The notes: a model not told the origin generated them from the sequence alone. DNA of 64,000 bases from Diaporthe sp. PMI_573 (GCA_021399435.1 JAJTUP010000038.1:62001-126000); one strand, 5' to 3'; counted from the first letter of the stretch, positions 34,126 through 45,014 are shown. Numbers and translations are program-made.

Positions 34126-36069
34126 CTACTCGATCCAGAGCATCTCGCATCTGTCCTGGTCCCAGAGCTCTCCGTACATAGCCCCATACATGAAACACTC
34201 GCCAATAAGTGTCCAATTACTGCCTGATGGACGTAGAACATATGGTACGTTGCCTCCTTGGAGCAGGACTAATCTATCGTTTGGCATCGTACCAGGGGGA
34301 CACAACCCGTAAGCTCCGCTTCCTGCCGTCACAAAGCAACGGCCGAAAACAGCCTCGGAATCCCTGTAGCGGACGAAATCAAACCAAGACTTGGCGGAAA
34401 CATTATCGAAAGAAAAGTGCCAGTAAAAGGACTGAATCGCAACCCATAACCCCAGCCTTGCCCGGATGCTTGCCTCCTTAGCCCCTGGTGAAAGGAATTT
34501 GCTGAAACGCTTCATAAGTATTGCATGGAACGATTCGAAATTTCTTGCGTCCTCGTCATCGACCCAATTTGAGTACAGCTTGCTGCCTCGGGTAAACAGC
34601 TTTTCTTTGAGAGGTTTGAGTGTGCAACGAAAGGCGCAAATGCGAAAGTCTGCTTCAGCGTCCGTGATACCTTGCTCATGTATACCAGAAATGTCCACCC
34701 AAGAGAAGTAGCACCGTATGGCCTCTAAGAACTCGCTTTGTGTCCAACGGGATGGGGCTGTAGGCAAGACGTTGCCGACTGTTCTCACATTATCGAAGGC
34801 ATAGACAAGTAATCCAAGCATGCGGCCTCGAAATTGAGGTCGAGAGTGCCAGAGTTGGGTTGCTTGGAATGGGTTTGTTGCGTTGGCTTCGGCCCGTGAC
34901 AAGTGCGACCGGGTGTGTCTGGGCTCAGGATTCCATACCCAAGATGGGACATCCCTTCCGTCCGGCTGACTGGTGCAGTAGCCCATTGACAGTATATCCA
35001 GAGACGGGCTTCGCGATAACAGGATCTTGGTGGCATCCAGGAAGACCTCGTCGGCATCCTTAGTGTAGTCGACGACTATAGACCCGCAGCTCAAGCAATT
35101 CTGGTGGAGACCCAAGGCACTGTACAATTTGTCCCTTGGATCCGAAGTTTTCGTATGGGATAGCTTACTTACGATGGCTTCCAGGCAATATTGCTCTGGG
35201 TTTAGCCGCAAGTCGACAATGCTGCCTCTAATCAGATGTCCCTCAGCAGGCAACCACTGACTTTCATGGAGCCAATCGAAAAGTTCATGTCTAGTGATCT
35301 CATGCTTTCCGCACATGACCACGGCGTTGTCAGATAATACGAGTTCTTGCACGATCCATGCTCTTTCAAAATACGGTCGACAGGTAAACGAAATGAGAGA
35401 AGTGCGTGAGAAGTAATTTCGGCAAAAATCCCAGACGAGCCGCAGGTGTCTCCGATGGCATCCTTTTGCACCTGTATGTCCACGATGACGGCCATGTTCG
35501 TCCCTTGGCTGGTCACATAGCTCAGACGAGTCGGACGCTTTTGACGCCTGGCTCGACCTCAGCTTCAAGAGTCTGAAAGCCCGGCCCGTCCAATGGTCCG
35601 CATCACCGAGCCACAGGAGGGTCTGCTTCCCGCTCCGGTATATGTCGCCCATCATTGCCACCTGGTCGCTCTTCTCCTTATCGTCCAATTGATTGATACA
35701 GATCGCGTCGGCCCAAAGTAGCCTGACTCCAGTCTTGAGTCTCATTTGTCGGAGAGCTGCTCCAAGACTGCTGGTGATGTGGAAGTCAACACCATCCACC
35801 AGAACCCGGCAAGTCTTTGGTTTTTCCTCCCTGTAGTCGACACCCAACCAAGACTTGCAGGTGTAGGCCTTCCAGCAATAGGAGATTGGTTCGTACGTGC
35901 CCTCAGCATCCTCGAGTTCGGTGACCTTAAGCCTGCACTGGATGATCCCCCGCCCTGGGAGCACCTCTAGCAAGCGGATTTGTGTGGCTGGCGAGCTCAG
36001 AGGCTGATATTGGTAAGAAGACATGATTTCTGTACCCGCAGCGGGCAATAGTCTATGAGGACTATTCAC
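34126..36069 (-). CDS. HET-domain protein, intact, intronless
   Basis: A single open frame gives 647 residues from the ATG at 36069, or 632 from the ATG at 36024; the latter begins MSSYQYQPLSSPATQIRLLE and fits other HET starts better. The HET core has YEPISYCWK (a variant of the usual Y.ALSY.WG motif), LLWADAICINQLDDKEKSDQ, MMGDIYRSGKQTLLWLGDA and RAWIVQELVLSDNAVVMCG, followed by DPRDKLYSALGL and DVPSWVWNP. The C-terminal block (DRLVLLQGGNVPYVLR, ECFMYGAMYGE, LWIE) is shared with the relic at 32659-32976. It is probably a functional incompatibility-type protein. The insert between WLGDA and the Trp-Ile-Val-Gln-Glu motif is long and His-rich. Confidence 0.93.
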   Translation of the reverse strand: MNSPHRLLPAAGTEIMSSYQYQPLSSPATQIRLLEVLPGRGIIQCRLKVTELEDAEGTYEPISYCWKAYTCKSWLGVDYREEKPKTCRVLVDGVDFHITSSLGAALRQMRLKTGVRLLWADAICINQLDDKEKSDQVAMMGDIYRSGKQTLLWLGDADHWTGRAFRLLKLRSSQASKASDSSELCDQPRDEHGRHRGHTGAKGCHRRHLRLVWDFCRNYFSRTSLISFTCRPYFERAWIVQELVLSDNAVVMCGKHEITRHELFDWLHESQWLPAEGHLIRGSIVDLRLNPEQYCLEAIVSKLSHTKTSDPRDKLYSALGLHQNCLSCGSIVVDYTKDADEVFLDATKILLSRSPSLDILSMGYCTSQPDGRDVPSWVWNPEPRHTRSHLSRAEANATNPFQATQLWHSRPQFRGRMLGLLVYAFDNVRTVGNVLPTAPSRWTQSEFLEAIRCYFSWVDISGIHEQGITDAEADFRICAFRCTLKPLKEKLFTRGSKLYSNWVDDEDARNFESFHAILMKRFSKFLSPGAKEASIRARLGLWVAIQSFYWHFSFDNVSAKSWFDFVRYRDSEAVFGRCFVTAGSGAYGLCPPGTMPNDRLVLLQGGNVPYVLRPSGSNWTLIGECFMYGAMYGELWDQDRCEMLWIE

Positions 36070-36566
36070 AACATGCGGAATCTCCTCCGACGGAAGCTAG
36101 ATACAGAGATTCTAAGCGCTTACGGCAACTCAGTGTGGGAAATCAGCCGCAGCTGCCCCGATGTGGAGGCATGCAGCATCGTCACGTGACAGTGTGGAAA
36201 TATCCGAACACGAAACAGCATGTAAGTTGAAGGTGATAATAGTGTGCAACGATCGCTGTGTTACAAGGGGCTTCGCCCAAAAGCGGTCGATGATAGGCTG
36301 AAAGCCTCAAGTTCTCAGTCCATAGTCTTGAAATAACCTCGTGCTCGATATCCACACCGAGACTCATCGCTGAGCTAGTCATAGTCCCCCCAATTGATCG
36401 AGTCAAAGAGATCGCCACCGCCAGTCTGGCCCGACGCCTCGTACCAAAGCGGGAACTTGATCGGCCTTGTGTCCATATCGTCGTCCAGTCTATCACGCTG
36501 CTCAGGTCTCTGCTCGGACGCGGTCACACTGCCGTCGTCCGTTCTGCCATGCTTCCCAGATCTCTG
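36070..36566. other. Intergenic, 497 bp
   Basis: The gap between two minus-strand genes; it should contain the HET gene promoter. No feature was recognised. Confidence 0.35.
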
Positions 36567-37577
36567 CTATGGCTTGGGCACACCGGCGCACGATCTGGGA
36601 CGCTTCTTACGACTCTCCTCGGGCGATATCCACGTACTTGGGTCAGTCACGTAGATGTCCTTGCTCTCGGGAAGGTCAAAACGCCCATTCCAGAAGTACC
36701 AATTCGACAAGTCATCATCGCCACGGGGTTGGAGCTTCTGGAACCCCATTGAAAGCCAGACCCTCTCAGACTCGGTCGTTGCCCGCTCCGCGTGGGCCCA
36801 GGTCTGCTCGGTTACGTGTATGTGTCTGTACATTACTTTGAATCCGCGGGGATTGTAGATGGACATGCGCTTGAACGGCACACACCCAGGCTCAGTAGCT
36901 GCCAGGAATTCCCGACCCGCCTCCTGGGCGAGGGAACGGGTCTTTTCGAGAGCCATTCTTACCATGGCTCTGGCGATGTTGTCATGGTTACAGTTGGGGG
37001 GTACGGCGACGTGGATGTTAGAGAACCAAAGGACCCAGTGGGCCTTTGGTGGGAAGCGGATATGGTCCGTGGTTCCCGGCCTTGGCCTGAACAGAACTGG
37101 GTCGCAGTAAGGGCGGATCAATGGTTCACCTTTGTTCCGCCACATCTCGTCCATTCTAGACCGCAGCTGGATCCTCTCCTCTGAGGTATTAGGTACCACC
37201 TTCCCGCCAGAGCTGCCATCAAATCGACCTTCGGCCCAGAGCAACACGTGTGCAAGGTCACCCATGGTCTCGCTCATGTAGTCCATTGCGCTGAAGAAGT
37301 GTCGGGTGACGCCGGTGTACTCGCGCTCCTTGATCAGTTTGGCGTCGCATGTCCCCACAAATTGCCCGTTGAGGAGTGCCGTGACTGTGACATCGTGGAG
37401 CCAAGGGCCATCGAATCCCGCGTGGGGGTTGGACACGTCTACGACGATCTCCATCTGTGGTCGAGTCCCATACAATCGGCTCCCGGGAGGATGTGGAGGC
37501 CAGCACTTTTTCAGGTCAGGAGTGACGGCGGGTGGCGTCTGCTCGACGCTCCGTGGTCTCTTCATACCCAACGACAT
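36567..37577 (-). CDS. Hypothetical protein, GNAT-like traits
   Basis: An intronless 336-residue frame with even, protein-like composition. It starts with a basic MKRPRS stretch and ends in RKKRPRS, both possible nuclear signals. The middle contains a helix of the MVRMALEKTRSLAQEAG type, and near the end ERVWLSMGFQKLQP, which resembles the last strand/helix of GNAT acetyltransferases (compare GFWHAMGFRRVG in the GNAT/ankyrin protein at 21.2-23.6 kb). The acetyl-CoA loop is not evident, so this may be a divergent or inactive member, or unrelated. The function is not known. Confidence 0.6.
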   Translation of the reverse strand: MSLGMKRPRSVEQTPPAVTPDLKKCWPPHPPGSRLYGTRPQMEIVVDVSNPHAGFDGPWLHDVTVTALLNGQFVGTCDAKLIKEREYTGVTRHFFSAMDYMSETMGDLAHVLLWAEGRFDGSSGGKVVPNTSEERIQLRSRMDEMWRNKGEPLIRPYCDPVLFRPRPGTTDHIRFPPKAHWVLWFSNIHVAVPPNCNHDNIARAMVRMALEKTRSLAQEAGREFLAATEPGCVPFKRMSIYNPRGFKVMYRHIHVTEQTWAHAERATTESERVWLSMGFQKLQPRGDDDLSNWYFWNGRFDLPESKDIYVTDPSTWISPEESRKKRPRSCAGVPKP

Positions 37578-39166
37578 TGAGAAGACTATTAAGACGTTGA
37601 TCCGTATGATTAGTATGGATTATGCTGCTATGGCTGCGGTACTGGCTAGGCACCAGCACTAGGATGTCGGTTTGTGGATGTCGTTTGGTCTGATGTGGTA
37701 GACGCCGTCTAATGATGCGCTTTGCAATGTTGTCGACGGCCGAGAGAGGCATCAAATGGAAGACAGCCAGGGCCACCAGTGTGAAGAGGAGGAACCTGCC
37801 TGGGTGTACTCCCAACATTCAACGACGGCAGTTACGGAGTGCATCTTTCCCAGCGCACTTGTGGTGCAGAGAAGCGGTCCAGTTTGGGAAGGCAGGAGGT
37901 AGCAACCACATCCGCGGCATGTTCAAGCATTCTTCGTTGTCTGCAGGGCGAATTCAGTACCATCGCATACATGTTCTCATAAGCCGCATATACTCTACTT
38001 ACTATAATAAGCCGTGCATAAATTGTGTATAAATTGCTCAATAAGCAATAAGCAGTTACTAAGCAGCTTATTGTCTATAAGCCGCTCAAGAGATTCAGAC
38101 GTTGATGGGTATTTGCGCGGATTGAAGCAGAAGAAGCTGTGTGTAGACGGCTGGTTTGAGAAGGAGTGGTTAGTGAAGAAGGAGCGGAATATATACGGCT
38201 CCCGGAACTTATATCCCGCCGGTACTGTTGATGTGCTGTACAACATCAGTGTCAACTTCATTTTTTCAGCTCCTCGTGGTTAATACACAACGACCTCAAC
38301 CCCGGCCATTTTCTTCACCGCAGGTAGCAACACCAATCGCAATCGGCTTTTGATCTTCTACCTCACAAAAGTGACGGCAGTCAGACGGTGATGCCATCGA
38401 CGATTTCAAGTCGACAGCCACAAATCCCGCCGTCTTATCCTCAGAGTCTCGGACTCTCGTACTCATGTCGTTCTCATTGGCAGTCGGAAGGCAGGCTGTC
38501 GTCGCCGTTAGCGGTAGTCAACTTAACCCGTTGAAAATAGTGGCCGCCTCCGCCTCCAACTCTGGACGCCACTGGATCCGCTAGCTTGTCTAGTATAAAC
38601 CCTCGATCGCGGTCCGCAGCGCAACGGCACGTAACGCTTGGTATAACGGCTCGCGGGGCCATCTGCATCTGCGTCGTGTGCCCAGAGAAAGTCCGACTGT
38701 GCAAAGAGGAGCACTCCTCGGGTCTCCGCGGGATAGACATCATAATTCAAGCGACAGTCTCTTTCTCGTACTCGGGAAAAATGGTGTTGTTCCCATTTGG
38801 AGAAGCGGATCTAAATCATCTAACACAGCATGCTTCCCGCCTGAACCTTGTGCTAACGATGTCCACAGGTCTGATTCGCCAGCTCCACAGGACGACAGGG
38901 GTCATGTTTAATGTAAGGTAACACCAAGGTGGAGTATGATACACGGGCCGTTCGATTGACACTGCCCGCAGCGAGCTTGTCCCCTTCGGTTGTTGGGGTT
39001 GGAGGTGGCAAGCAACAGCTGAGGCCGAAGCTGTCTGTGTGCGTCAACCATTGTGTAACTTATAACCCAGCTCGTCTGCCCTGACGTTCCCCCACCTCGG
39101 GACTCGCTCTCCCCACGTCGACTGCTCCAGTATATTGCTCTTGGACCACCACGTCCACTGCCAGCC
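37578..39166. other. Intergenic, no gene supported
   Basis: About 1.6 kb with only short open frames. A cluster of ATAAGC repeats lies at 37979-38082. The promoter of the P450 gene should lie at the right end; a TTATAA element near 39,059 is about 105 bases before its ATG. Confidence 0.4.
37979..38082. repeat. Cluster of ATAAGC repeats
   Basis: Five ATAAGC copies (37979, 38007, 38041, 38048, 38077) and one inverted GCTTAT (38067) fall in about 105 AT-rich bases. The spacing is irregular, so it is not a simple tandem array. It may be a remnant of a mobile element end or a chance AT-rich cluster. Confidence 0.4.
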
Positions 39167-41041
39167 ATGGCGACTTCCACGGGTTTCGCATCCGCCTTTT
39201 CATACCAGAACTGGCCCGCTAGCATCTACATCCTCCTGCTGTCCGTCATTGCCGTCTTTATCAAGATACAATGGCAGCCGTCCTTCCCCAAGACTGCTCC
39301 AAAGCAGATCAAAGAGGGCTACCCCCTGCTCGGAGCCCTTCGACTCTTTACTAGTAGGGGCGACTTCTACAAGGACGCTCTCAACCGTTCCAACACGGGT
39401 AACTTCAGCTTTTACTTTGGCAAGCACCAACTCGTTGGGATGTCGGGGGTCGAGGGACGGAAGACTTTCTTTGACTCCAAGGATTTGAACATGTCGGAGG
39501 GGTGAGTAGCCCCCTTGTACGGAGAGCACAACAAGAAGATAGATAGTAAAGAGTACCCTTGAGCGAGCCTGGTACTGACCAAGAGCCCACCGGCCGGAAC
39601 AGGTACGCCGTGATGTTCACCGCATCCCCTCAGGTCGGAAAGCAGAACGACCCCGGGTCGGCCAGCCAATTCAGCCTGTGGTTCAGCAGGACAATCACAA
39701 AGCTGATGAAGAAGGAGAACTTTGTCCGCAACCTGAGGCTGCTCACCACCGACACGGCGACGGCCCTCGACGCCATGGTGAAGCGCAACGGGGGAGACCA
39801 GAAGACGGGCACCTTCGACCCGTTCGACGACATCTACCACATCGTGTACCAGCTCACGATGCGCACCGTCGGCGCGACGGAGATCGCCGACTCCCCGCAG
39901 CTGCTGAGGCGGACGCTGGGCCTGTTCGAGGAGGTCGAGCGCAACACGAGCACCGCCCGCATCATCTTCCCCTGGATGCCGACGCTCGGCTACGTCCGGC
40001 AGACGATCGCGGGCGGGAAGCTGTACGTCGTCTTTGACAAGATCGCCAAGGAGAGGAGGAGGACGGGGAAGACGCACGAGGATGCGTTCCAGTTCCTTAT
40101 GGATACCGGTGAGGATATTGTGCGGATTTTGACTGTGAGTTTTGACTTGGACCCCCTCATTCTCATGCCCGAGGCTCAATCTGGAGGGAAAAAATAAAGT
40201 GGAGTTGCACTGCATCGCGGCCCGGGTCGCTTCCTTCAAGCTAGCCCGTCTCACGTCATACGAAACCCTGCGAGCCACCCAAGCCCGCCTTACCTCCCCT
40301 TACCCACCCGCACGCATCCACATTTTCCGCTCTATTCCACGATAAGCTCACAATATTCCCCGTTAGTTCGTCCTTGGCGCCCTCTTCGCCGGCCAGATCA
40401 ACTCAGGCATAAACGCAGGCTGGCTCCTCTGCTACCTAGCCACCAACCCAGAGTGGTACGCCCGGATCCAGGGCGAGGTAGACGCGGCCCTGAAGAAGCA
40501 CCGCACCTCGCCCACCCAGACCCCCGCCGAGGTGCTGGCGAGTCTGAGCCTCGACGACTGGGAGGCCGAGTTCCCGCTCATCGACCTCGCCCTCCGCGAG
40601 ACGATCCGGTTCCAGCTCGTCGGCACGGCCTTCCGCAAGAACATCTCGGGCCGCGACGTCCCCATCGGCAGCTCGGGCGAGGTGGTTCCGAAGGACGGCT
40701 TCGCGCTGTACTGGATCGACGACGTCCACTTCAACCCGGAGGTGTACACCAACGCCAACGAGTGGGACCCGGGCAGGTACCTCCCCGAGCGCGCAGAGGA
40801 CAAGAAGGTACCGTTTGGGTATGTCGGGTGGGGCGTGGGGAGGCACCCGTGCCTGGGGATGCGGTTCGCCAAGCTCGAGATGAGTATTATCGGGGCGCTG
40901 TTTGTTGCCATGTTTGATTTTGAGCTGTTTGATGATAAGGGGAACAGGATGGACCGGGCGCCGTTTATTAGTCGGAACCGGCACTCTGCTAAGAAGCCTG
41001 ATGAGCAGCTTAGGCTGAGGTATACGGTGCGGCAGCACTGA
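39167..41041 (+). CDS. Cytochrome P450 monooxygenase
   Basis: Three exons (39167-39501, 39603-40134, 40367-41041) with introns of 101 and 232 nt give 513 residues. An N-terminal membrane anchor (WPASIYILLLSVIAVFI) is followed by the Pro-rich hinge. The I-helix reads FAGQINSGINAGW, the ExxR motif is LRETIR, and the haem loop is GWGVGRHPCLGMRFAK with the Cys thiolate ligand. All P450 landmarks are present and the length is normal. The I-helix lacks the usual AGxxT threonine, with N-S instead, recalling the CYP51-like AGQ..S pattern; the substrate is unknown. Likely ER-bound. No other secondary-metabolism genes lie beside it. Confidence 0.93.
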
Positions 41042-41512
41042 TGTGCTTTGAGGCCGGGAAATTGGGTGTTTCTTGGGCGTCGTGTTATTTGATGCAAGCA
41101 CCAAACTATGTGCTGTTCTACATGAGCGATGAATTTATATACGATTATACGTGTTACAGCCCCTGAATCCCCGCACAGGGCATTGGTGCTTCTCATCATA
41201 GTTCACGCACGCCTCACGGCTGCAAATGGATTCTAGGGTATCTAGGTGATTCTATGTAGTAGTGAAGAAGGACAGATGCTATGTGGTGCTTCATCACGGT
41301 GCGCAGGGTATCGATCTAGACACCAATGTTAAGCTCAACCCAAAGTTTCCTCAATTCCCACTTGAACGCCGTGCTCCTGCCCAACCCATGCCTGTCTTGA
41401 GGGGGGAAAACTCGACGCAAACAAACACAACACCTCCCAATGCATATACAAAATGCCAACAGCCCACCATCGATTCGATGCCCCCACCCTCCCCGACCAT
41501 AGTCAAATCAGC
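41042..41512. other. Convergent 3' region
   Basis: About 470 bp between facing gene ends with no supported feature. Confidence 0.35.
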
Positions 41513-42511
41513 TCACACAGCCTCCCAGTCCATGGCATCAACCATGAACTCCCACTGCGCCTCCTCAGCAACACCATTATCCAGCGCCGACCCCGGTGCA
41601 GCGGACCCACGCTCAGCAGCAAGCGCCCGCACGCCGGCCACATACCGCTCCGCAATGACGTATGCGCCCTCGAGACCACTGAATATGGACTCGAGGATCC
41701 GCTCCAGATCATAGTCCTCGAGCGAGCGCGCAGCCGTAGCAGCAGCCGTGCTTGTGGTTCTGGCGACGATCGAGTCGGGCTCGTCGGCGTTCTTCCACCG
41801 GTTGCGCAGTTCCTTGGCGCGGGCGAGGGCGTAGCGGGTGTCGCCTGCGCCGAGGACTGGGTGGAGGGGGTTGCGCGGGTCGTCGAGGGCTTCGAGGACG
41901 TTGGCGTGGAAGCGGTGGTCGCTCTGGTGCTGCCCCGCAGTCCCGTTCCCGTTGGCAGTTCTCCCGTTGATTGCCGACCTCGAGGCAGGGGCGAACGCGC
42001 CCGTGATCTTGACGCCAAAGACGCCCATCAGGTGTACCAGCGCGCGCTCGAGGAGCATGTAGTACTCGAAGAAGTCGAGCTTGAACATGAGCTCGGCCTC
42101 GGCGCGGTCCTCGGGCGTGTTGAGGTCGCGGTCCGTCGCGGCGCGGTAGGCCTGGCCCAGGAAGGGGAGCTTCCAGCGCATGCGGCGGGCGATCTTCATG
42201 AACCTGCTTAGTTCGGACCAGGGCGTCGGGATGCGGGTTAGGGCGGAGGCGTCGGCTTCGTATGGGTTGCCTGTGTATGTGCTGCTGTTATTCGAGGGGG
42301 CTGCTGCTGTGGTTCTCGGTGGGGGCGGGCGAGTGCTTATTGTTGATGTTGATGTTGTCGTTGTGGTGTGTGTCGCGGTCGAGGTCGAGGAGGTGGATGA
42401 GGACGAGGCGGGGTGTCTGAACTTGTTGGAGGTCCAGTAGTATGGTGGGCGGCCGGTGTTGATGGGCGCCCATCTAGAGCTGGCGAGGCCCTTCTCGCCT
42501 GGCCCGACCAT
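41513..42511 (-). CDS. Hypothetical fungal protein
   Basis: An intronless frame of 332 residues. Residues 30-75 are a Ser/Thr/Pro low-complexity linker. The rest is helical and looks folded: WSELSRFMKIARRMRWKLPF, AELMFKLDFFEYYMLLERAL, HRFHANVLEALDDPRNPLHP and YALARAKELRNRW. No membrane segment, signal peptide or named domain was recognised. The even composition, length and helical periodicity argue for a real gene. The opposite-strand frame of about 250 codons is its GC-rich shadow. Confidence 0.7.
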   Translation of the reverse strand: MVGPGEKGLASSRWAPINTGRPPYYWTSNKFRHPASSSSTSSTSTATHTTTTTSTSTISTRPPPPRTTAAAPSNNSSTYTGNPYEADASALTRIPTPWSELSRFMKIARRMRWKLPFLGQAYRAATDRDLNTPEDRAEAELMFKLDFFEYYMLLERALVHLMGVFGVKITGAFAPASRSAINGRTANGNGTAGQHQSDHRFHANVLEALDDPRNPLHPVLGAGDTRYALARAKELRNRWKNADEPDSIVARTTSTAAATAARSLEDYDLERILESIFSGLEGAYVIAERYVAGVRALAAERGSAAPGSALDNGVAEEAQWEFMVDAMDWEAV

Positions 42512-43298
42512 GGTTTTTGATGGGTGAAGAGAAGAGCAAAGCAGGTCGCAAAATGGATGTTGTCAGAGGCTCAGAAATGCTTGGAAAACATGGTTGGGAG
42601 AGAAAAGGACATGACAGACGGAGACAGACGGACGGAGACAGACGGGAACAGACGAGGGAAAAAGAAATGGGCGAGGCGAGACACCCAATGGAAGTGAGGA
42701 TAATGAAGTTGGTTGTGTGTTTGAGGCACGACAATGCAATTGTTGGTTGGAGGTGACGCGACATCAATCCAGGGCCAAGCAATCTTCAGCGGACCTGCGG
42801 GGGCAGCTGGGGTCAGCAAGGTGGGGGAAGGGACTGCCTTGGACCCCTGTCCTTGCCTGACCATGAACCATGCCTCCCCCACAGGAACCGTCTCTTTGTC
42901 TCTCTTTCGCCTGTAACTCCAACTTGTATCGACCAGAGAACTACATCAACCCAACTGCTCTGCCACAACTCCAGTCCTTGAGACCAAATCTTTGCATGAA
43001 CGTGTCAGCCCACAAATCCTTCTGGAAGGATTCTGACCTGGTCAATATAATCCATTCATTATAAATCCAGTGCCTATTCTGAATGACACCTTCAAGCTAT
43101 ACCTGATTGGGAGACATCGTGTACGACCAAGGGCGTCACATTGGGCGCCAGTGACAACCAATCCCCCTCACCCTCACTGATATTAAATGTACATTGCCCA
43201 GAACTTCCTCGTTTCATACGAGTAGTACTCTTGTTGTTACCAAGCCATCCATACATCACACTACACAGTTTCTAGAAACAAGTACAGAGACGTACGAG
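42512..43298. promoter_or_regulatory. Divergent promoter region
   Basis: About 790 bp between two divergently transcribed genes. It includes a purine-rich run of GACAGACGGA-like repeats around 42,610-42,660. An in-frame ATG at 43194 upstream of the chosen LD-carboxypeptidase start could extend that protein. No separate gene is supported. Confidence 0.4.
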
Positions 43299-44396
43299 AT
43301 GCCTTCACCCATACTCCCACCACCGCTCAAGCCAGGCGCGACGATAGCATTCGTCTCGCCCTCAGCCCGCCTCAACAACATCCTCCCAGCCGCCCTCGCA
43401 AGAGCCAAAGACCTCTTCACAGCACAAGGCTACCAAGTCCGCGAGCTCTTCACCCCAGACACAGGCATCCAGTCCTCCATCACCAACCGCGTCTCAGAGC
43501 TGCGCACCGCCCTCACGGACCCGACCATATCAGCAGTCGTCTGCACCCTCGGCGGGCCCTCCTTCACAGAGCTCCTCCCGGCCCTCCTCGCAGACACGGC
43601 GCTGCACGCCGCCGTCCGCGCGAGCCCAAAGGTCGTCGTGGGATACTCCGACATCACGGGCCTGCACTGGTTCCTGCACGCCACCACGGGCCTGCGCACC
43701 TTCTACGGGCCCTGCCCGCTGCCGGAGCTGTGCGAGCCTAGGGACCCGGACGACGGGGAGCACGAGGCCTCGGCGCTCGCGTTTTGTACAAGGTACCTCT
43801 TCCGCGCCATCACGGACCCGACACCGATCGGCGACGTCGCCCGCTCGCCCACCTACGCGCCCGACCCCGCCATAATCTTCAGCGAGCCCAAGTCGCTAGC
43901 CCGGCCGCGCCTCGCGCCAACGGGGGGGTGGACGTGGCTGCGGCCGGGCAAGGCGGAGGGGCGGCTCTTCGGCGGCTGCCTTACCGTCATGGTGCGCCTG
44001 GGCGGCGTGCGGGGTGTAGCCCCCGACTGGAGGGGCCGGATCGTCTTCTTCGAGACGGCCGTGGGCGACGACAAGGTCTCCGGGAACCCCCTGGCGCGGG
44101 TGAGGGCCGGCGTGGCCGACCTGATCGCCCAGGGCGTGTTTGAGGATGCCGCGGGCCTGGTGGTCGGGCGGCCGTTTGGCTATGATTCACCCGAGGCGAG
44201 GGCGCAGTATGCGGGTGTTATTACGGAGCTGTTGTGTGAGGGGCGGCTGGCTGACAGGAAGTTTCCTATCCTGTTTAATGTGGATATTGGGCACACCACG
44301 CCTCTGGTTACGTTGCCGTTTGATGCGCTGGCTGTGCTGGATTCTGAGAAGGATCAATTTGCTATTCTAGATTCGGCTTTGAAAGTATCAGATTAA
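43299..44396 (+). CDS. LD-carboxypeptidase-like protein (S66/MccF type)
   Basis: The protein resembles peptidase family S66 (LD-carboxypeptidase and MccF), serine hydrolases that cleave muropeptides or aminoacyl-nucleotide toxins; fungal members have no defined substrate. The start at 43299 (MPSPILPPPLKPGATIAFVSPSAR split over the first 24 residues) gives 365 residues; 43194 would add a 35-residue Thr-rich head. Family marks are KPGATIAFVSPS, the nucleophile loop VVVGYSDITGLHW, GRLFGGCLTVMVRL, and a late His segment ILFNVDIGHTTP. The Ser-Glu-His set appears complete. Intronless, GC-rich and without a signal peptide. Fungi make no peptidoglycan, so detoxification or immunity to bacterial products is conceivable, and an ancient bacterial origin is plausible for the family. 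Confidence 0.9.
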   Translation: MPSPILPPPLKPGATIAFVSPSARLNNILPAALARAKDLFTAQGYQVRELFTPDTGIQSSITNRVSELRTALTDPTISAVVCTLGGPSFTELLPALLADTALHAAVRASPKVVVGYSDITGLHWFLHATTGLRTFYGPCPLPELCEPRDPDDGEHEASALAFCTRYLFRAITDPTPIGDVARSPTYAPDPAIIFSEPKSLARPRLAPTGGWTWLRPGKAEGRLFGGCLTVMVRLGGVRGVAPDWRGRIVFFETAVGDDKVSGNPLARVRAGVADLIAQGVFEDAAGLVVGRPFGYDSPEARAQYAGVITELLCEGRLADRKFPILFNVDIGHTTPLVTLPFDALAVLDSEKDQFAILDSALKVSD

Positions 44397-45014
44397 ATAG
44401 AACGTCATTTGTGACTTTGCAAGGTCACAATAAGAACACCATCTCCTCGTACTGCTCCCAGCAGCACAGCCACCCAGCCGATCTGATTATTTGACCCCGG
44501 TCTGCAAGAGATATATGCAGTCAGCGAACGAGTAGCTTCCAATGCGTGGTTCATCCCTGACCGTTACAGGATGACCGCCCCACCACCTCACACACATCGA
44601 GTGCTGTGCCCAGACTTAGGCTGCAGCTTTCATTAGTCCATACAAATGCGCCACCATGCAGAACCACCCATGTCTATGTGCATATTGGCCAGACTGGGTA
44701 CCAATGCCAGATGCCATAGGACGCCACAATATGCAGCTAGATTGTGGACACTCAGATTTTGGACAGTGAGACCCCGACCAACCAGAGAATGCATGGCACG
44801 GGATAGGGAGGGAGCCCCGAAAAGGACATGAAGACCCAGAGCCTTGCGCGTTCAATCGAGTCATCCTTGGAGCAAGAATTATAAGAACCCACGTTGAAGA
44901 ACGCTGAGCTTTTCTTTTTTCCACCCTGCGACGTCTTGACAAAGATTCCTTGACCCATTTGAATGCTCTACCTACCTCAATTAGTCTTTACTGAAAAGAT
45001 CCAGTCCGACTAAA
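44397..45014. other. Intergenic, 618 bp
   Basis: The gap between the LD-carboxypeptidase-like gene and the Clr5/ankyrin gene; probably contains the latter's promoter. No supported feature. Confidence 0.35.

Noticed and set aside
37979..38082. ATAAGC cluster as a CRISPR array or telomere-like repeat
   Set aside because: Units are only six bases with irregular spacing and no spacers; the organism is a fungus.
39412..40278. Minus-strand open frame of 288 codons
   Set aside because: Antisense to the P450 gene, whose motifs and splice sites are clear; the antisense reading is unrecognisable.
41453..42211. Plus-strand open frame of 252 codons
   Set aside because: Valine/glycine/arginine-rich shadow of the minus-strand hypothetical protein, with no start context.
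39167..44396. Secondary-metabolite cluster around the P450
   Set aside because: No polyketide, peptide or terpene synthase, methyltransferase or transporter lies nearby.
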